NCBI RefSeq assembly: GCF_048564905.1
Contig: NC_133018.1
Location: 868,001 to 932,000 of the forward strand
DNA length: 64,000 bases
Source: Vicugna pacos
Lineage: Eukaryota; Chordata; Mammalia; Artiodactyla; Camelidae
Direction: 5' to 3'
Positions 36,142 through 47,769 of this stretch are shown piece by piece. The notes beneath the pieces are model-generated. The model had not been told where the DNA came from. It did not search any database and worked only from the letters and a program-made list of their open reading frames with translations. The position numbers were made by a program, and so were the translations under genes. How positions within the stretch are numbered: the first letter of the stretch is position 1; each line of letters starts with the position of its first letter.

Positions 36142-36405
36142 TTTTTTTTTTTTTTTTGAGCCTTCACTTGTTTACATTTTTTTTAACTTTTTTTTATTGA
36201 ATTATAGTCATTTTACAATGTTGTGTCAAATTCCAGTGTAGAGCACAATTTTTCAGTTATACATGAACATATATATATTCAAAATTTGTAGATACTGATA
36301 GGCATGTGCAGAATACATAAACAAGATTATACTGTATGGCACAGGGAAACATATACAAGATCTTGGCGATAGCTCATGGCGAAAAAAAAAAAGTGAAAAT
36401 GAATA
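36142..36405 (-). mobile_element. Twin-primed (5'-inverted) LINE-1
   Basis: T16 at 36142-36157 is the complement of the poly(A) tail. 36158-36281 is L1 3' end in antisense (attttacaatgttgtgtcaa). 36290-36405 is the adjacent upstream L1 segment in sense (acataaacaagattatactg). The 3' segment begins in L1 coordinates about where the inverted 5' segment ends, as twin priming predicts. A 12-bp exact duplication tggtccagaatc flanks the whole (36130-36141 and 36406-36417), so both halves came in one event. Confidence 0.9.
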
Positions 36406-36417
36406 TGGTCCAGAATC

Positions 36418-37985
36418 CTTTATTCCACATTCTTACAGAATTCCATTTCTAAGAACATACTCAATTTGTATACAAGCATTTATTTGTATAAATTATTTTA
36501 TTAAAGTCTGATCCCTGAGCTGGGAGGGCTCACTTCCCTTTCTGCTCACCACTCCTCCCCAGTCCCCCACCCAGCATCCAGAGCGGAGGGCCTCTCAAGA
36601 AACAAAGACAGTACAACTCTCCCAAAACTAGAGATAGGGGACTTGAAAGGAGAAAATCATGTCAAATCCCCCAGGTGAGATAAAAGTAGCAAGAGAATGC
36701 TTTTTCTAAAATATGTAACAGAAACTAGAAAACTGGAACAGTCGAGTCAGTTAAGAAAGGACATGTATATATACCATAGGATTTATGCCTTAATAACAAT
36801 CACCATCTCATATAGACTTGGAAAATTCAACTTCAATGTCAATATCAAAAAACATTTGTGCTTGATGGCATGTGACTTCCCTGACCACAGCACTGCACCC
36901 CAGCACCCCCAAATAGAGATGAAGCCACGATTTGAGGTGGGAAAGAGTTTAACCACTGAAGAGTAGGATTCAGTTTTTGTTCACATCCAATGATCATGTT
37001 TCTGTATATACTTCAGCTGGATTCTAGTCTCTTTTCACTTGTAATGTTGAATAAGTGTGAATTTGAAATATATATACTGAAGTTAATTACACTAAAAGAC
37101 AAGAACTAAGGAAATCTATGAATGTCAAAATAATTTTGGAACTTGTTATGGGAAGAAGCAATTAAATTTCCTTGAAAAAATAACAGATGAAGACTTAAGA
37201 GAGATGTCTGTCCAATGAATATTATGAGAGGTCCATGCTGAGCTCAAATGAAGAGTGATTCTCTAAATATGTGCAGTTGGACTTCACCCCATCAAGACCT
37301 TTCTTCACATCATGATTCATTTAAAAGAGGAGATTTTTACTATATTTCAACTTAGAACTAATGAGAAAATTTTAGTTCAATCTTCACTGCTATACAACTT
37401 TGTATAGAATGCATACAATTGGTGAAAAGGCATCAAATACATGAACACCCTCACAATACAGCCTGCTTTTAATCACTGAGAGTTGAAAGAGAATTACATA
37501 ATTCTTTTAAAACTGCCTAACCTCGTCAGATTGACTGAATTAAAGACGATTAAACTTGCTCAAAAATTCTGCAATGGTGCTGGTGTTCTGAAGAAAATGA
37601 TGGCCCCGCTTGGAGCAAAGAACAGACTGATACCTTAGGAAGTTTAAAATTAAGTGCAAATACATAGATTCAGCGGCCTGCTTTCTAATAATTCACTTTG
37701 CAGATAAATCTTAACTGCTGAAAATCTTAACATTGCTGATAAATTACTTATCTATATTATTTTACTCTACAAACTGTTGGAGGAAACTCGGTGAACTGTG
37801 GCAAAAGGAAATGACTCAAAGGATACTTGCCATAATTATAGTACTAAAGATTAGTTAATTGTCCCCAGTGTGTAGCACATAGTTAAGAGGTTCATCTTGG
37901 TAAAGAGAAACAGTCAATACAATAAATACAGAAAACTTTAGGTACACTGGGGTCCTATTTTATGAAAAAAATATATAAGTTGGTT
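36418..37985. other. Unassigned DNA
   Basis: No gene or recognised repeat. Possibly intron of a gene that starts in the CpG island at 38.6-39.8 kb. Confidence 0.3.
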
Positions 37986-37989
37986 TAAA

Positions 37990-38130
37990 GTACATCAAAA
38001 ACTCAGCTGGGCTCTAACTATGACCTCGGGTAAACTACTTCACCTCTCTGTGTCTGGATTTCCTCATCTGTAAAAGCTGGACAGTATTATTACCTACACC
38101 TTATGGTGTAAGAAATAAGCGCGTGACTAA
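37990..38130 (+). mobile_element. MIR SINE
   Basis: 'ctctaactatgacctcgggt', aaactacttcacctctctgtg, tcctcatctgtaaaagctgg: the plus-strand MIR core and 3' part. Confidence 0.8.
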
Positions 38131-38579
38131 AGCTAAAGTTCATAGAACTGTCTCTGGGATATGTGGAAAACTGGTTTGTTTCTTTTTCTCTCTAAAGTTT
38201 CTACATTTGGAATAGGCAAGATAAGTCTTTTTTGTAAAAGAAATTAATAATGATGCATATTTCAACAATACAGCTACTACTATGTCCAAAAGGAAACAAC
38301 ACGCATTAAATACCCAGTGATCATAACCAGTAACAGGAAACTTGAGCAGAACCATCAAACTCTATAAAGACCTTTTTTTTAGAGCAATGAAGAACCAAAC
38401 GAATGGTGCTGAACTTCACGGCAAGAATACATCCCCTATCCATTCGCACCCCCACCCAGTTTTACAATTACCTTCTCAAAGCCATAGACCAAGCCTGCCA
38501 AAGAGGAGAGTTTTACTGCCAAGTCCCGGGCATGGTACCACTGAGCCCAGCACCGCCACCTCTCTTCTCTCCTTGGCTT

Positions 38580-39760
38580 TCGTCTTTTGGCAGACATCTC
38601 GCCACCTCCCACTCGGGTACCAGAACCAACCTCCCGTGCGCCCTCGGTCCAGCGGAAAACTCCGAAGTGGGCAACAGGCTATACAAAAGCCAAAGACACT
38701 CACCTCTCCCCCGCGCCCCCGGCCCCGCGCCGCCCCGGGCGCCCGGTGCCCGGTGCCCGCTCCCACCCGGCCCGAGCCGCCCGGGCACCGCGGTGCTTTG
38801 CAACATGCATAGGCGCCGCCGGCCAGAGGACCCCACCGCGGATTTCCGGCCAACAACAGCCCCCCAGGCGGCTCCCCACGTGAGTGGCGCCCCTGCTGCA
38901 GCAGCTCGGCCCACGCGGGCCGCTGAGAGAGCAGCAACGACGACAAGAACAATTCAGCCCGTGGCCTGAGGGAGCCGGCAGCCACCCCTGGCCTGGGAGC
39001 GGCGAGGCGGCGGGGCCGGCGGCGGGGGCTGCGGCGGCCGTGCCGGGCTGGTGGCCGAGATTTTCCTGCGAGGCCCCGCGGCCCCGCCTGGCCGGCGGTC
39101 CTGCCCGCAGCCGCTCCCGCCGCCCGGGGAGGCGCCCCGCACGTGCTTGGCGCCCGCGCACAGGCGGGAACCCCGCGAGTGGCCGTGGGGCGAGTCCCCC
39201 TCCCGCCGCCGCCAGCCGCCCGCTTCCACTCTTGGCTTCGCGGGCTGCGCGGCGCCTGCCCTCGCTCGGGCGGCCGAGCCCCCCGTGCCCGGCCCCGGCG
39301 CCGCGGGCGGCTGCGGTCCCTGCGCCGCGGGGCTGCGCGTCTCCCGCCTGGCGGCTGGCTCCGCGGCACCGGGGAGCGGGGGCCACGCGGGGCAGCCCAC
39401 CCGGCGCCCCCCGCTCGCCCGCCCCGCGGGCCCCCTCCACCCCCGCGCCCTCCCGGACTCCGGAGCCGTCAGGGCAGAAAATCCCTCGCACATACCTTGC
39501 AACGGACGGGCGGGCGCCTCAGTCACCGACTCGCCAAACTCCTCGGTGGTGTCCGCCGGTCTGCAGGGAGGTTTGGGCTTGGAGTAGGAGCCGCTTTCTT
39601 TTTACTTAGTAATGTTGGAAGTGCCGGCTCCGCTGCCAGAGTTGTGGGTCCCGTGGGCACAGCAGAGGCTGGCCGCGGCCGGCACCAGGGTTTCCTGAGG
39701 ATCCGGAACCTAAGAGCTCATCCTCCGCATCCGCCTGCCCCGCCCCTATCTCCACGGGCG
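38580..39760 (-). promoter_or_regulatory. CpG island; probable promoter and first exon(s) of a minus-strand gene
   Basis: About 1.2 kb of very high GC with dense CpG, flanked by AT-rich DNA on both sides. On the minus strand there are two good splice donors: GAGAG|GTGAGTG (donor 38703-38698; exon would end at 38704) and TTGCAAG|GTATGTG (donor 39495-39490; exon would end at 39496). An acceptor-like cctccctgcag precedes the second, giving a 65-base exon-like piece 39496-39560 whose open frame includes DTTEEFGESVTEAPARPLQ. One plus-strand donor (CAC|GTGAGT near 38879) also exists. The picture fits alternative first exons leading left into 38.5 kb and below. I do not recognise the gene. Long open frames across the island on both strands follow from GC content and are not called. 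Confidence 0.6.
39496..39560 (-). other. Candidate exon in the CpG island
   Basis: Bounded on the minus strand by an AG acceptor (39561-39562) and a GTATGT donor. One frame is open throughout (PADTTEEFGESVTEAPARPL). It could equally be the end of a first exon that starts farther upstream. No family recognised. Confidence 0.3.
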
Positions 39761-40077
39761 CGCACTCCCCACCCCCCACCCCCACCCCATGCCTGCGCGA
39801 TCCTCTTTCCTGGACTGAACTATTCTTCCAGGGAACTACAGTGTTCATGCTCTTCATTGGGAAGGAAAAAAAAACCCTTCCGGATAAAGATTTTTCTCTT
39901 CTAACGCTTGTTTTAGATGCTTTGTTTATTTTTACGGTTGGCCCTCACACGTGCAAGGGATATTAACACAGCCTCAGAATTAAAATGTAAAATTATCTTC
40001 CTCTTATGTTGACCCAGATTTTGGTCAGAGCCCAAGGACTCAAACAGTAAAGTTTCAACTTAAAACAGAAGCAGTAA

Positions 40078-40325
40078 CCAGGGGGGGTAGAGGGTGGGAA
40101 GGGATAGACTGGGATTTCAAAATTGTAGAATAGATAAACAAGATTACACTGTATAGCACAGGGAAATATACACAAAATGCTATGATAAATCACAGAGGAA
40201 AAAAAGTGGCAATGAGTATGTATATGTCCATGAATGACTGAAAAATTGTGCTGAACACTGGAATTTGACACAACATTGTAAAATGATTATAAGTCAATTA
40301 AAAATGTTAAAAAAATATATAAAAA
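40078..40325 (+). mobile_element. Young LINE-1 3' end
   Basis: Nearly identical to 33270-33510: 'ggggtagagggtgggaaggg', 'ctgtatagcacagggaaata', gaaaaattgtgctgaacact, ending in an A-rich tail. No clear target-site duplication found. It abuts a second L1 on its right. Confidence 0.88.
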
Positions 40326-40332
40326 AGAAAAA

Positions 40333-41145
40333 ACTACAATGAGGTATCACCTCACACTAGTCAGAATGGTCATCATTAAGAAGTCCACAAATGATAAGTG
40401 CTGGAGAAGGTATGGAGGAAGGGAACCCTCCTACACTGTTGGTGGGAATACAGTTTGATGCAGCCACTATGGAGAACAGTATAGAGATTCCTCAAAAAAC
40501 TAAAAATAGATTTACCATATGACCTAGCAATCCCACTCCTGGGCATATGTCTGGAAGAAACTGGAATTGGAAGAAACTCTAATTCCAGAAGATGCATGCA
40601 CCCCAATGTTCAAAGAAGCACTATTTACAATAACCAAGTCACAGAAACAACCTAAATGTCCATCAAGAGATGAATGGATAAAGAAGATGTGATGTATATA
40701 TATATTTTTTCAGCCATAAAAAAGAATAAAATGCCATTTGCAGCAACACGGATGGAACTTAGAGATTATCATCCCAAGTGAAATAAGTCAGAGAAAGACA
40801 AATATATGGTATCACGTCTATGTGGAATCTAAACAAATGGCACAAATGAACTTATTTACAAAACAGAAACAGACTCACAGACATAGAAAACAAACTATGG
40901 TTACCAGAGGAGAGAGAAATCAGGAATTTGGAATTTGCAAATACTACTATGTATAAAATAGATAAACAACAAAGTCCTACTATATAGCATAGGGAACTAT
41001 ATTCAATACTTGTAATAATCTATAATGAAAAAGAATATGTCTGTATCTATATTTATATGGGTATAACTGAATCACTACGCTGTACACCAGAAACTAACAT
41101 AACATTGTAAATCAACCATACCTCAATAAAAAAAATTTTTAAAAA
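40333..41145 (+). mobile_element. 5'-truncated LINE-1 (ORF2 end and 3' UTR)
   Basis: Starts with 'tacaatgaggtatcacctca' from the ORF2 end and includes 'cacactgttggtgggaat'-like wording, 'acctagcaatcccactcctg' and a full 3' UTR to an A-rich end. It follows another L1 tail head-to-tail. Frames are broken. Confidence 0.9.
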
Positions 41146-43245
41146 CCAACAGCAACAACAACAAAGATATCACTACTTTGGAACTCATTAGCCTCAGACA
41201 GAACGTGGCCTTCTGACTTCCTCTGAAATTTGTAAATTGTGACCTCAGCATGTTACTGAATCCAAACTGGGTTCTGCTCAGTGCATGACAGGCCAATAAT
41301 TTTTCTATTCTGCAACTTGTTATCTGTATGTAAGTGCAAACGTGTTAATATCCTTAAAGGTCAGAGCCTTGAGAATAGGCTCTCGTGTATATTTCAGACT
41401 ATTGGCAACACTGTTTTACACAAAGTGCAGAACCAGCAAGGCTAAGCCTAGGAGACAGAGCACAGGGTTAAAGCCAAAGGAACAAATCTAACACGGGAGT
41501 CAGATGTGTTCCTTTCTGTTACAGGCAATCATGAAAATTGAAGGGATGTAAGTATGGTTTTCATCTAGTCTCCATGTCTCACTTCAAGATGACATTTATA
41601 ATGTTAAAGTCAGTAGCTGTTTGCCTGAGACGTTCTGCACTGAGGCACACTCCTGTCACCTGTTACAGAGTAATTGCAAGTCCAGGAGAGCAAAAGTATT
41701 CTTCCTTTCATCGCCTGTGTCTCCTGCCCCCTTACCTGGACCGGGTGCCCAGTACCTCAGCTGCTCTTTGTGACTCTGCGTCTCCTTGGCTGATCTTCTT
41801 GTCTGACTAACATCCTCAGGAGAAATGCTGTTTGGATTCTCCCTGGATGGACCAAAGGGGAGAACAGAGCCTTAGAACAAGTTTAAGCAGTCAAGTTCAC
41901 TTTGTTTCCTAGGGTTAGAATAAACAAATCTGCAGCCATTTTAAATAGCTGTGATTCCACCTTATAATGGCAATTCATTAAATTCATATTATGGTGATTT
42001 ACACCTCTCAATGGCATCACACCAGTGTGCCCTTTACTCCTCGGAGAACTTATTTTCTCAGTGGACCATAAACAGAACACAAATTTTTAGATAGAACTAA
42101 AGTGTACTGTCACTGGAGACAGTACAAAAAAGCCAGCTGGAGAGCACAGCTTTTCACAAGATGCTTACAATCTACTTACTTTGCTGCCAAAACTGTTCTG
42201 ACCCTATTTTTGATTGCTTTGAGACTGAATGTTTTTGTTTTGCCCAAGAATACAGAATATCTTGGTATATGTAACCCAGAATAATAGTGAATAAGTCATA
42301 AACATCAGTAAAAATAAATCTGATCAATGTAGATGATCAATCCAAATACTTAAGGCCAAAATAAAAGTGCTATTTATCGAAAATGAGTTATCTGAATAGC
42401 TGTCCACATTATCTCAGGGAAATGTCAAATGTTCCCTTGATGATTTCTAAATAAAACCTAATGTTTTTAGTGATATCAGAGAAACCTGTTACAAAGTGGA
42501 AAGCTTAGTCAAAATACTTTTCTTTATGTGAAATCATTTGTCTAATTTAATTATTTCCCACTGAAATGATTCTTTATGTATCATATAGACACAGCCCAAA
42601 TGTCCTGTAGATGGTCAGGAACCCTGTTAACAAGCAAACATTTTAGCTTAAAACTTAATCCCTATAGTAAATACCATACAATTTATTTGATGCTGTGAAG
42701 CCTTGTATTTTATAATGAAAAACTAAATGAAAAAAAAGGTGGGGGGTAGAGATGAAACTAAATACATCAAATTGTAATCTTTAAAATGTATAGCAAATAT
42801 GTGAGTAGATCCATAATTAAAATTTGTTATTGGAAATAATGATATTTTACATTTTAGAAGATACATTTTGAAATAGTTCAGAGTATTCCTATGAGGTGAT
42901 AATATGAAATTTTTCTTTGTTAATTAAGATGCTTATCTTTTCTTCATGCCACAAATATCATGTATGATTCTTCTGTCCTTTCCTCCTTTTGGTCCCTGAC
43001 CTGCATCACCAGATCAGCTTGAACTTTCTATGTGATTTCAATGCTTTTTCATTTATGTATCACTTCTCCTTTTTCCTTTTCTTGTGTCAATCAACCTGTC
43101 AGAAAGGAACAGGAATAGCAGAGATTTCACAATATTTTATCAAAACCAGAAGCCTTACAGTGTAGCCAGTTCCTAATCTAGGATCAGCATTGTTTGTGCC
43201 GCTCACTGGACACCCATGAAAGTTTCCTGATTTTGAAGTCATTTT
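41146..43245. other. Unassigned AT-rich DNA
   Basis: No gene or definite repeat recognised; probable intron or intergenic DNA. Confidence 0.3.
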
Positions 43246-43271
43246 TGTTTGTTTGTTTGTTTGTTTGTTTG
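43246..43271. repeat. (TTTG)n microsatellite
   Basis: About six TTTG units. Confidence 0.9.
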
Positions 43272-43999
43272 CACAGAACTCAAAAAGCATTTTAAGATTC
43301 TCAAGGACAGGGTTCATGATGAAAACATCCCCCCCCTTTTTTTCCCCTCGCTAGAGAATCAAGCATGTTTGTTTCTTATAAGAAGTGCTTAGAGAATAGT
43401 TGTAGGTATGAGATGAGGATGATGGTGAGGAAAATTAAAAACTGCTGCCTCTGGCACAATGCCACATATGGAAATAATCCTTTTAAGGTTGTAAGTCCCT
43501 TTGGCAGACCATGTTTTGGTATATTTTATGTAAACAAGCTGAACTGGATACCCTGTATGGCTTGTGTGTGCTATTGGGATACAGAAACATTTCTCTTTGT
43601 ATATTTAAAACAAACTCCCCAAATTTTTGGATGGTGGAACTATGCACATGTAAAGATATTCATTTACATCTTTCAATCCATACCAGGGCAGTAGACTTCC
43701 CTTTGTAATGCTATCTCTTCAATTTAACAGAGAAAAATAATTACAATCTCACTGGTCTCTATCTGTGTCTTAAATATTTAGAGGAAGTGACTCTCAGCAT
43801 TTAAAAATATTTTACAGTTTATGTTAAAGGAAATAGTGGATATTTTAAGATCTTCTGTTTATTATTTCAAAGATGATAGAAACAACTTACTTGTATTATA
43901 GTAGAAGTAGAGTGAACACATTAAGTGTTGCATGCAGGGCATAAATCAAGTATTCTATTCCAGGTTCTGTCTTGTTTTTCCTGTCATTAAATGTTCATT
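43272..43999. other. Unassigned DNA
   Basis: Two overlapping open frames of 65-109 codons (43365-43708) have no recognised domain and no promoter or splice context; not called as genes. Confidence 0.25.
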
Positions 44000-44240
44000 C
44001 TCTGCCTGAGTGCTTCCCATCCTCTTTGAACTCATAGGAAAGACTTAATTCGTGGAAGCCCTGTCTTGGCACCTATTCACATAATGTGTTGTTATCTAAT
44101 CATTTCGTGTGTATTAGATATCAAGACTGTCTCCTTCATCAGAGCTGTGAACTCCTTAACCTGTACATCTCTTGAACATTGCACAGCATCTTGTAGTTAT
44201 TCTGTAAATACTTGCTGATTTCTTTGTTGATTAACTGAAA
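44000..44240 (+). mobile_element. L2 LINE 3' end
   Basis: 'agagctgtgaactccttaac', ctcttgaacattgcacagc, attctgtaaatacttgctgat: the L2 3' terminal wording. Confidence 0.65.
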
Positions 44241-45285
44241 ATGGATTGCTATTTTGACATGATTTTGCCCCAACTGTAAAAGAGTGATGTCTTCTATTTA
44301 TGGTTAACCTGCGTGCATTTGCAAGTCTTTAGATATACATTCCTAGTATGGCTTTACATTTTTTATAATAATGATGTGAAGTTTGATAACAGTAATCTTT
44401 CCTCTATGTCTATAAATAAATGAAGAAGAATTTTAAAATTCTTGTTGTTTAGCTGCAAGGAGGAATTTTACTCTACCTATGATCTCATAAATTTCTATCT
44501 TAACCAAAAAAGATTATTATGTATCAGTATACACAACTTAGGTTAAATTTGGGGCAATATAATTTTATTTCTTACTTGAAGAGACTTAAAAACGAACGTG
44601 GAGGTATTTAAGTAAAAAAGATTTTCTTTCTTTGGTGTTTTTCTCAGTGTTGTAAATTTTTGATAATCTAAAATTTTCAGCTGATTTATTTTTCCAATTA
44701 AAAGCTCATCATGACTACAGAAGGCTTACATTTGCTCAGAGAAAATGAACAAATATTTCAACAGCTGAACATATTTTTAAATGACCTATATATATATTAA
44801 ACACATTTGTTTAACAATAGGTGGTATCAAAGAGCTACAATCTATTTTCAATACTGTTTGGGAAACTCAAATTTGCTACCTTAATTTTTATTTTCTAAAA
44901 TTATCTTTTGTTTCTCAATGATAATTTTCTTCATGACCTGAATGAACAAAACTAAATATACTAAGACCCGTTCCGCTGCTACCGCTGCCTTGTCTGGTGT
45001 GGAAACATTTCTGGCCCTCTCTTCCGTTAGCGGGAATGCTTCTTACCAGGCAGTGACCACGGATTTGGCCCCTCTCTGAGCTTTCACTCGCAGTGCCCCT
45101 GGGGCCGCTTTAGCCTGTCAGACCTTCCTGCGATAAGACAATCACTGGCACCAGCCCTCCAGCCGGAACAGCTCCCCCGGCAGGTGCCCTGCATGCGGGC
45201 TTTTCGCACTAACAGTGGGGCATTAGAATAGGGCAAAGTTTTTTTAAGCTTTAAAGTAGTTATTCACGAAAAGTAAATAAAAACG
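44241..45285. other. Unassigned DNA with a GC-richer patch
   Basis: 44960-45240 stands out as GC-richer than its surroundings and begins abruptly. I recognise neither a gene nor a known repeat in it. Confidence 0.3.
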
Positions 45286-46126
45286 TCTCTGGCCATAGCC
45301 CACTTCTTTTATGGCTACTAAGGTTTTCTTTAACTTTCTTTCAAACATGTGTAATGATGCCCTTAATTCAGCTATAGCAGTCATTACCCACGGCCAAACT
45401 CTCCCACATGCCATTCATCTCTCTGCCCGTGTTATTTTGAAGCATACCCTAGACATCACATGTATTCATCCATAAGTATTTCAATGTACGGTTAAAACAG
45501 GTTTAATTTGGAATTGCACAACGGGAGCAGATAAGGCAGAACACCACAGTCTTGTCGGAGTTCAGGGGCTTTACACATCTTAACTTGGTTCTCACACACG
45601 CTTACTTAAAGCCAGTGTTGTTATGTATAAAACAGACGTCACACAAACACAAATAATCACCAGAGCAAGTGTTTAGATGCAGAGTAAATAAAGGCTGTTC
45701 GGCCCTGGAGGCACCTGTCCATTCTCTAGAGGCTGCGCCTTCTTACTTCAGCATTTCCCAGGCTGGTCTTTTTTTGGAATGCTTCTCTGCTTTTGACCTG
45801 GTTTAGATTAATTTTTGCCTCCAAGACGCTGACCAGCACTTTTCTTTCCTTGTTGTCCCTTCATATTCTCTCTCTCTCTGTCCTGCCTCCCCTCCCTTTC
45901 TGTCTCTTTGATGATAAGTGAACAGCCTGATGATTTAGATAAATGTATACACACCTGTAACCCACCCGCACCCATAAAGGTACGGGGCACCAAGAAAAGT
46001 CCCTGGTGTCCCTTTCTAGTAAATCCTTGCCCACCTCCTCCACCTGGAGATAATCACTGTTTCAATACCTGTGCCAATAGTTTACATTGGTCTCTTATAG
46101 AAATTTCTATAGATGGAATTACATGG

Positions 46127-46131
<5 letters not shown>

Positions 46132-46157
<26 letters not shown>

Positions 46158-46158
46158 A
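46132..46158. repeat. (TG)n microsatellite
   Basis: About 12-13 TG units within antisense L1. Confidence 0.9.
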
Positions 46159-46414
46159 TTTGTGTCTCTTTTTTAGTCCAGCATTATGTGTGTGAGATTT
46201 ATCACAGCCAGTGTCATTGTGTGTATGCAGAGTTTGTTCCTTTTTATTGCTGAGTTTAGCCCACTGCATGAATATATCACAATTTGGGTATTCACTCCCT
46301 TATTGACAGACACTGGGTTTTTTACAATGTTTAACTATTAGGAATGAAGCTGTTATGAATATTTTTGTACAAGCATCTAGATTTTCATCTGTTGAATAAA
46401 TATGTCTGATCAGT

Positions 46415-46443
46415 GGTTGGTTGGTTGGTTGGTTGGTTGGTTT
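46415..46443. repeat. (GGTT)n microsatellite
   Basis: About seven GGTT units within antisense L1. Confidence 0.9.
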
Positions 46444-47599
46444 TTGATGTATATTTTCATTTCTCTTCGGTAAATTTTTGGTACGTCATGGGGGCCATCC
46501 ATTTTATTTATCCATTCAAAAAATCAGCTTTTAGTTTTATTAATTGTTTCTTTTGGGGTCATATTGTTTTCTTTTTTATTGCATTCCCTCTTTATTTCTT
46601 CTTTTTGCTTATTAGAGCTTTAATTTACTATTTTTTCTAGTTTCTTAGTGTAAACATATCATTAACATAAGACCTTTCTTCTTTCCCGGTGTTAGAGTTT
46701 AGTGTGATCATTTTGTCTCTAAGCCCTGCTTTACCTGAATTTCACTGTTACATACCGCTTTTCATTTATATTCAGTTAATTTTTTTTCTAATTTTCCCAG
46801 TGATATCTTTTTTGATCGCTTTTATTTAGAAGTGGATTTTAATGTCCCTACGTTGAGGGGTGTTTCCAGACATCGTTCTGTTGTTGATTCCTTAATTCCA
46901 TTGTGGACAGAAAACATAGTTTGAATGATTTCCATCCTTTTAAATTTACTGAGGTTTATTTTATGGTCCAAAATATGTTCTATCCTAATAAATAATCTGT
47001 GTTCACTTGAAAATAATTCATTTTCTTCTGTTACTGACAGAAGTGTTTTATAAACTACATTTAGGGCAAATTGAGAATATTTTTAGAGTCTTCTATATGC
47101 TGATTTTCTATCTATTTGTTCTATCAATTATTGAGAGAGGGGTATTGATACCTCCAATTATAATAATTGTATTAGTTATTTATTGCTGCATAGCAAATTA
47201 CCCCTAAAATTAGTGGCTTAAAACAGCCACACATGTCTATTATCTCAGAGTTTTCAGTTGCCTATCTTTAGACTTTCTCTGAATCTTTGGTATTCATCAT
47301 TTTGGCTGTGATGTACTGATGAGTGTTTTCCTTCATATCTTTACTGTTTTGGGTTTTCTGAGAATCTGGAAACTATTAAAAAAAATCTGTATCTATATCT
47401 ATATCTATATATATATATCTTACCAAATTTTAGAACTATTCAACCTTTATGTAGTCAAATATTATTTCTGCCCCATTCTCATACTCCTTGACTAATTAAC
47501 TTTAATTACATGCATATTAAACCTTATTGTCCAACAGAACTCGCTTCTTTCTGGTGGTTATTCCCTCACTTTCCAAAAGCTGTAGTCCCCTTGAAGTCT

Positions 47600-47760
47600 G
47601 TCCTTTGTTTCTTTTTCACCCCAGCTTTATTGAGAGAGCACTGACATGTAACACTGTGTAAGCTTAAGGTGTACATGTGATGCTTTGATACATTCACATA
47701 TTATAAAACAATTAACACCATAGCATTAGCTAACCCCTCCCTCATGTCATAGAATTATTA
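47600..47760 (-). mobile_element. LINE-1 3' end fragment, minus orientation
   Basis: 'agctttattgagagagcact', then gtaagcttaaggtgtacatg: antisense of an old L1 3' end. Confidence 0.65.
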
Positions 47761-47769
47761 TTTCTGCTT

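Larger units (their letters stand above)
45290..47160 (-). mobile_element. Old LINE-1 (L1M class), minus orientation
   Basis: Antisense L1 3' UTR and ORF2: gaagcataccctagacatca (45440), 'tttttattgctgagtttagc' (46240), 'gaagctgttatgaatatttt', then ORF2 antisense to 'ctatcaattattgagagagg' (47123). Contains a TG microsatellite (46132-46158) and a GGTT run (46415-46443). Confidence 0.8.

Noticed and set aside
38476-39609. Open frames of 180-297 codons on both strands across the CpG island
   Set aside because: They overlap in many frames at once and consist of Arg, Pro, Ala and Gly, as expected where GC content removes stop codons.
43365-43694. 109-codon open frame
   Set aside because: No recognised domain; AT-rich noncoding surroundings.
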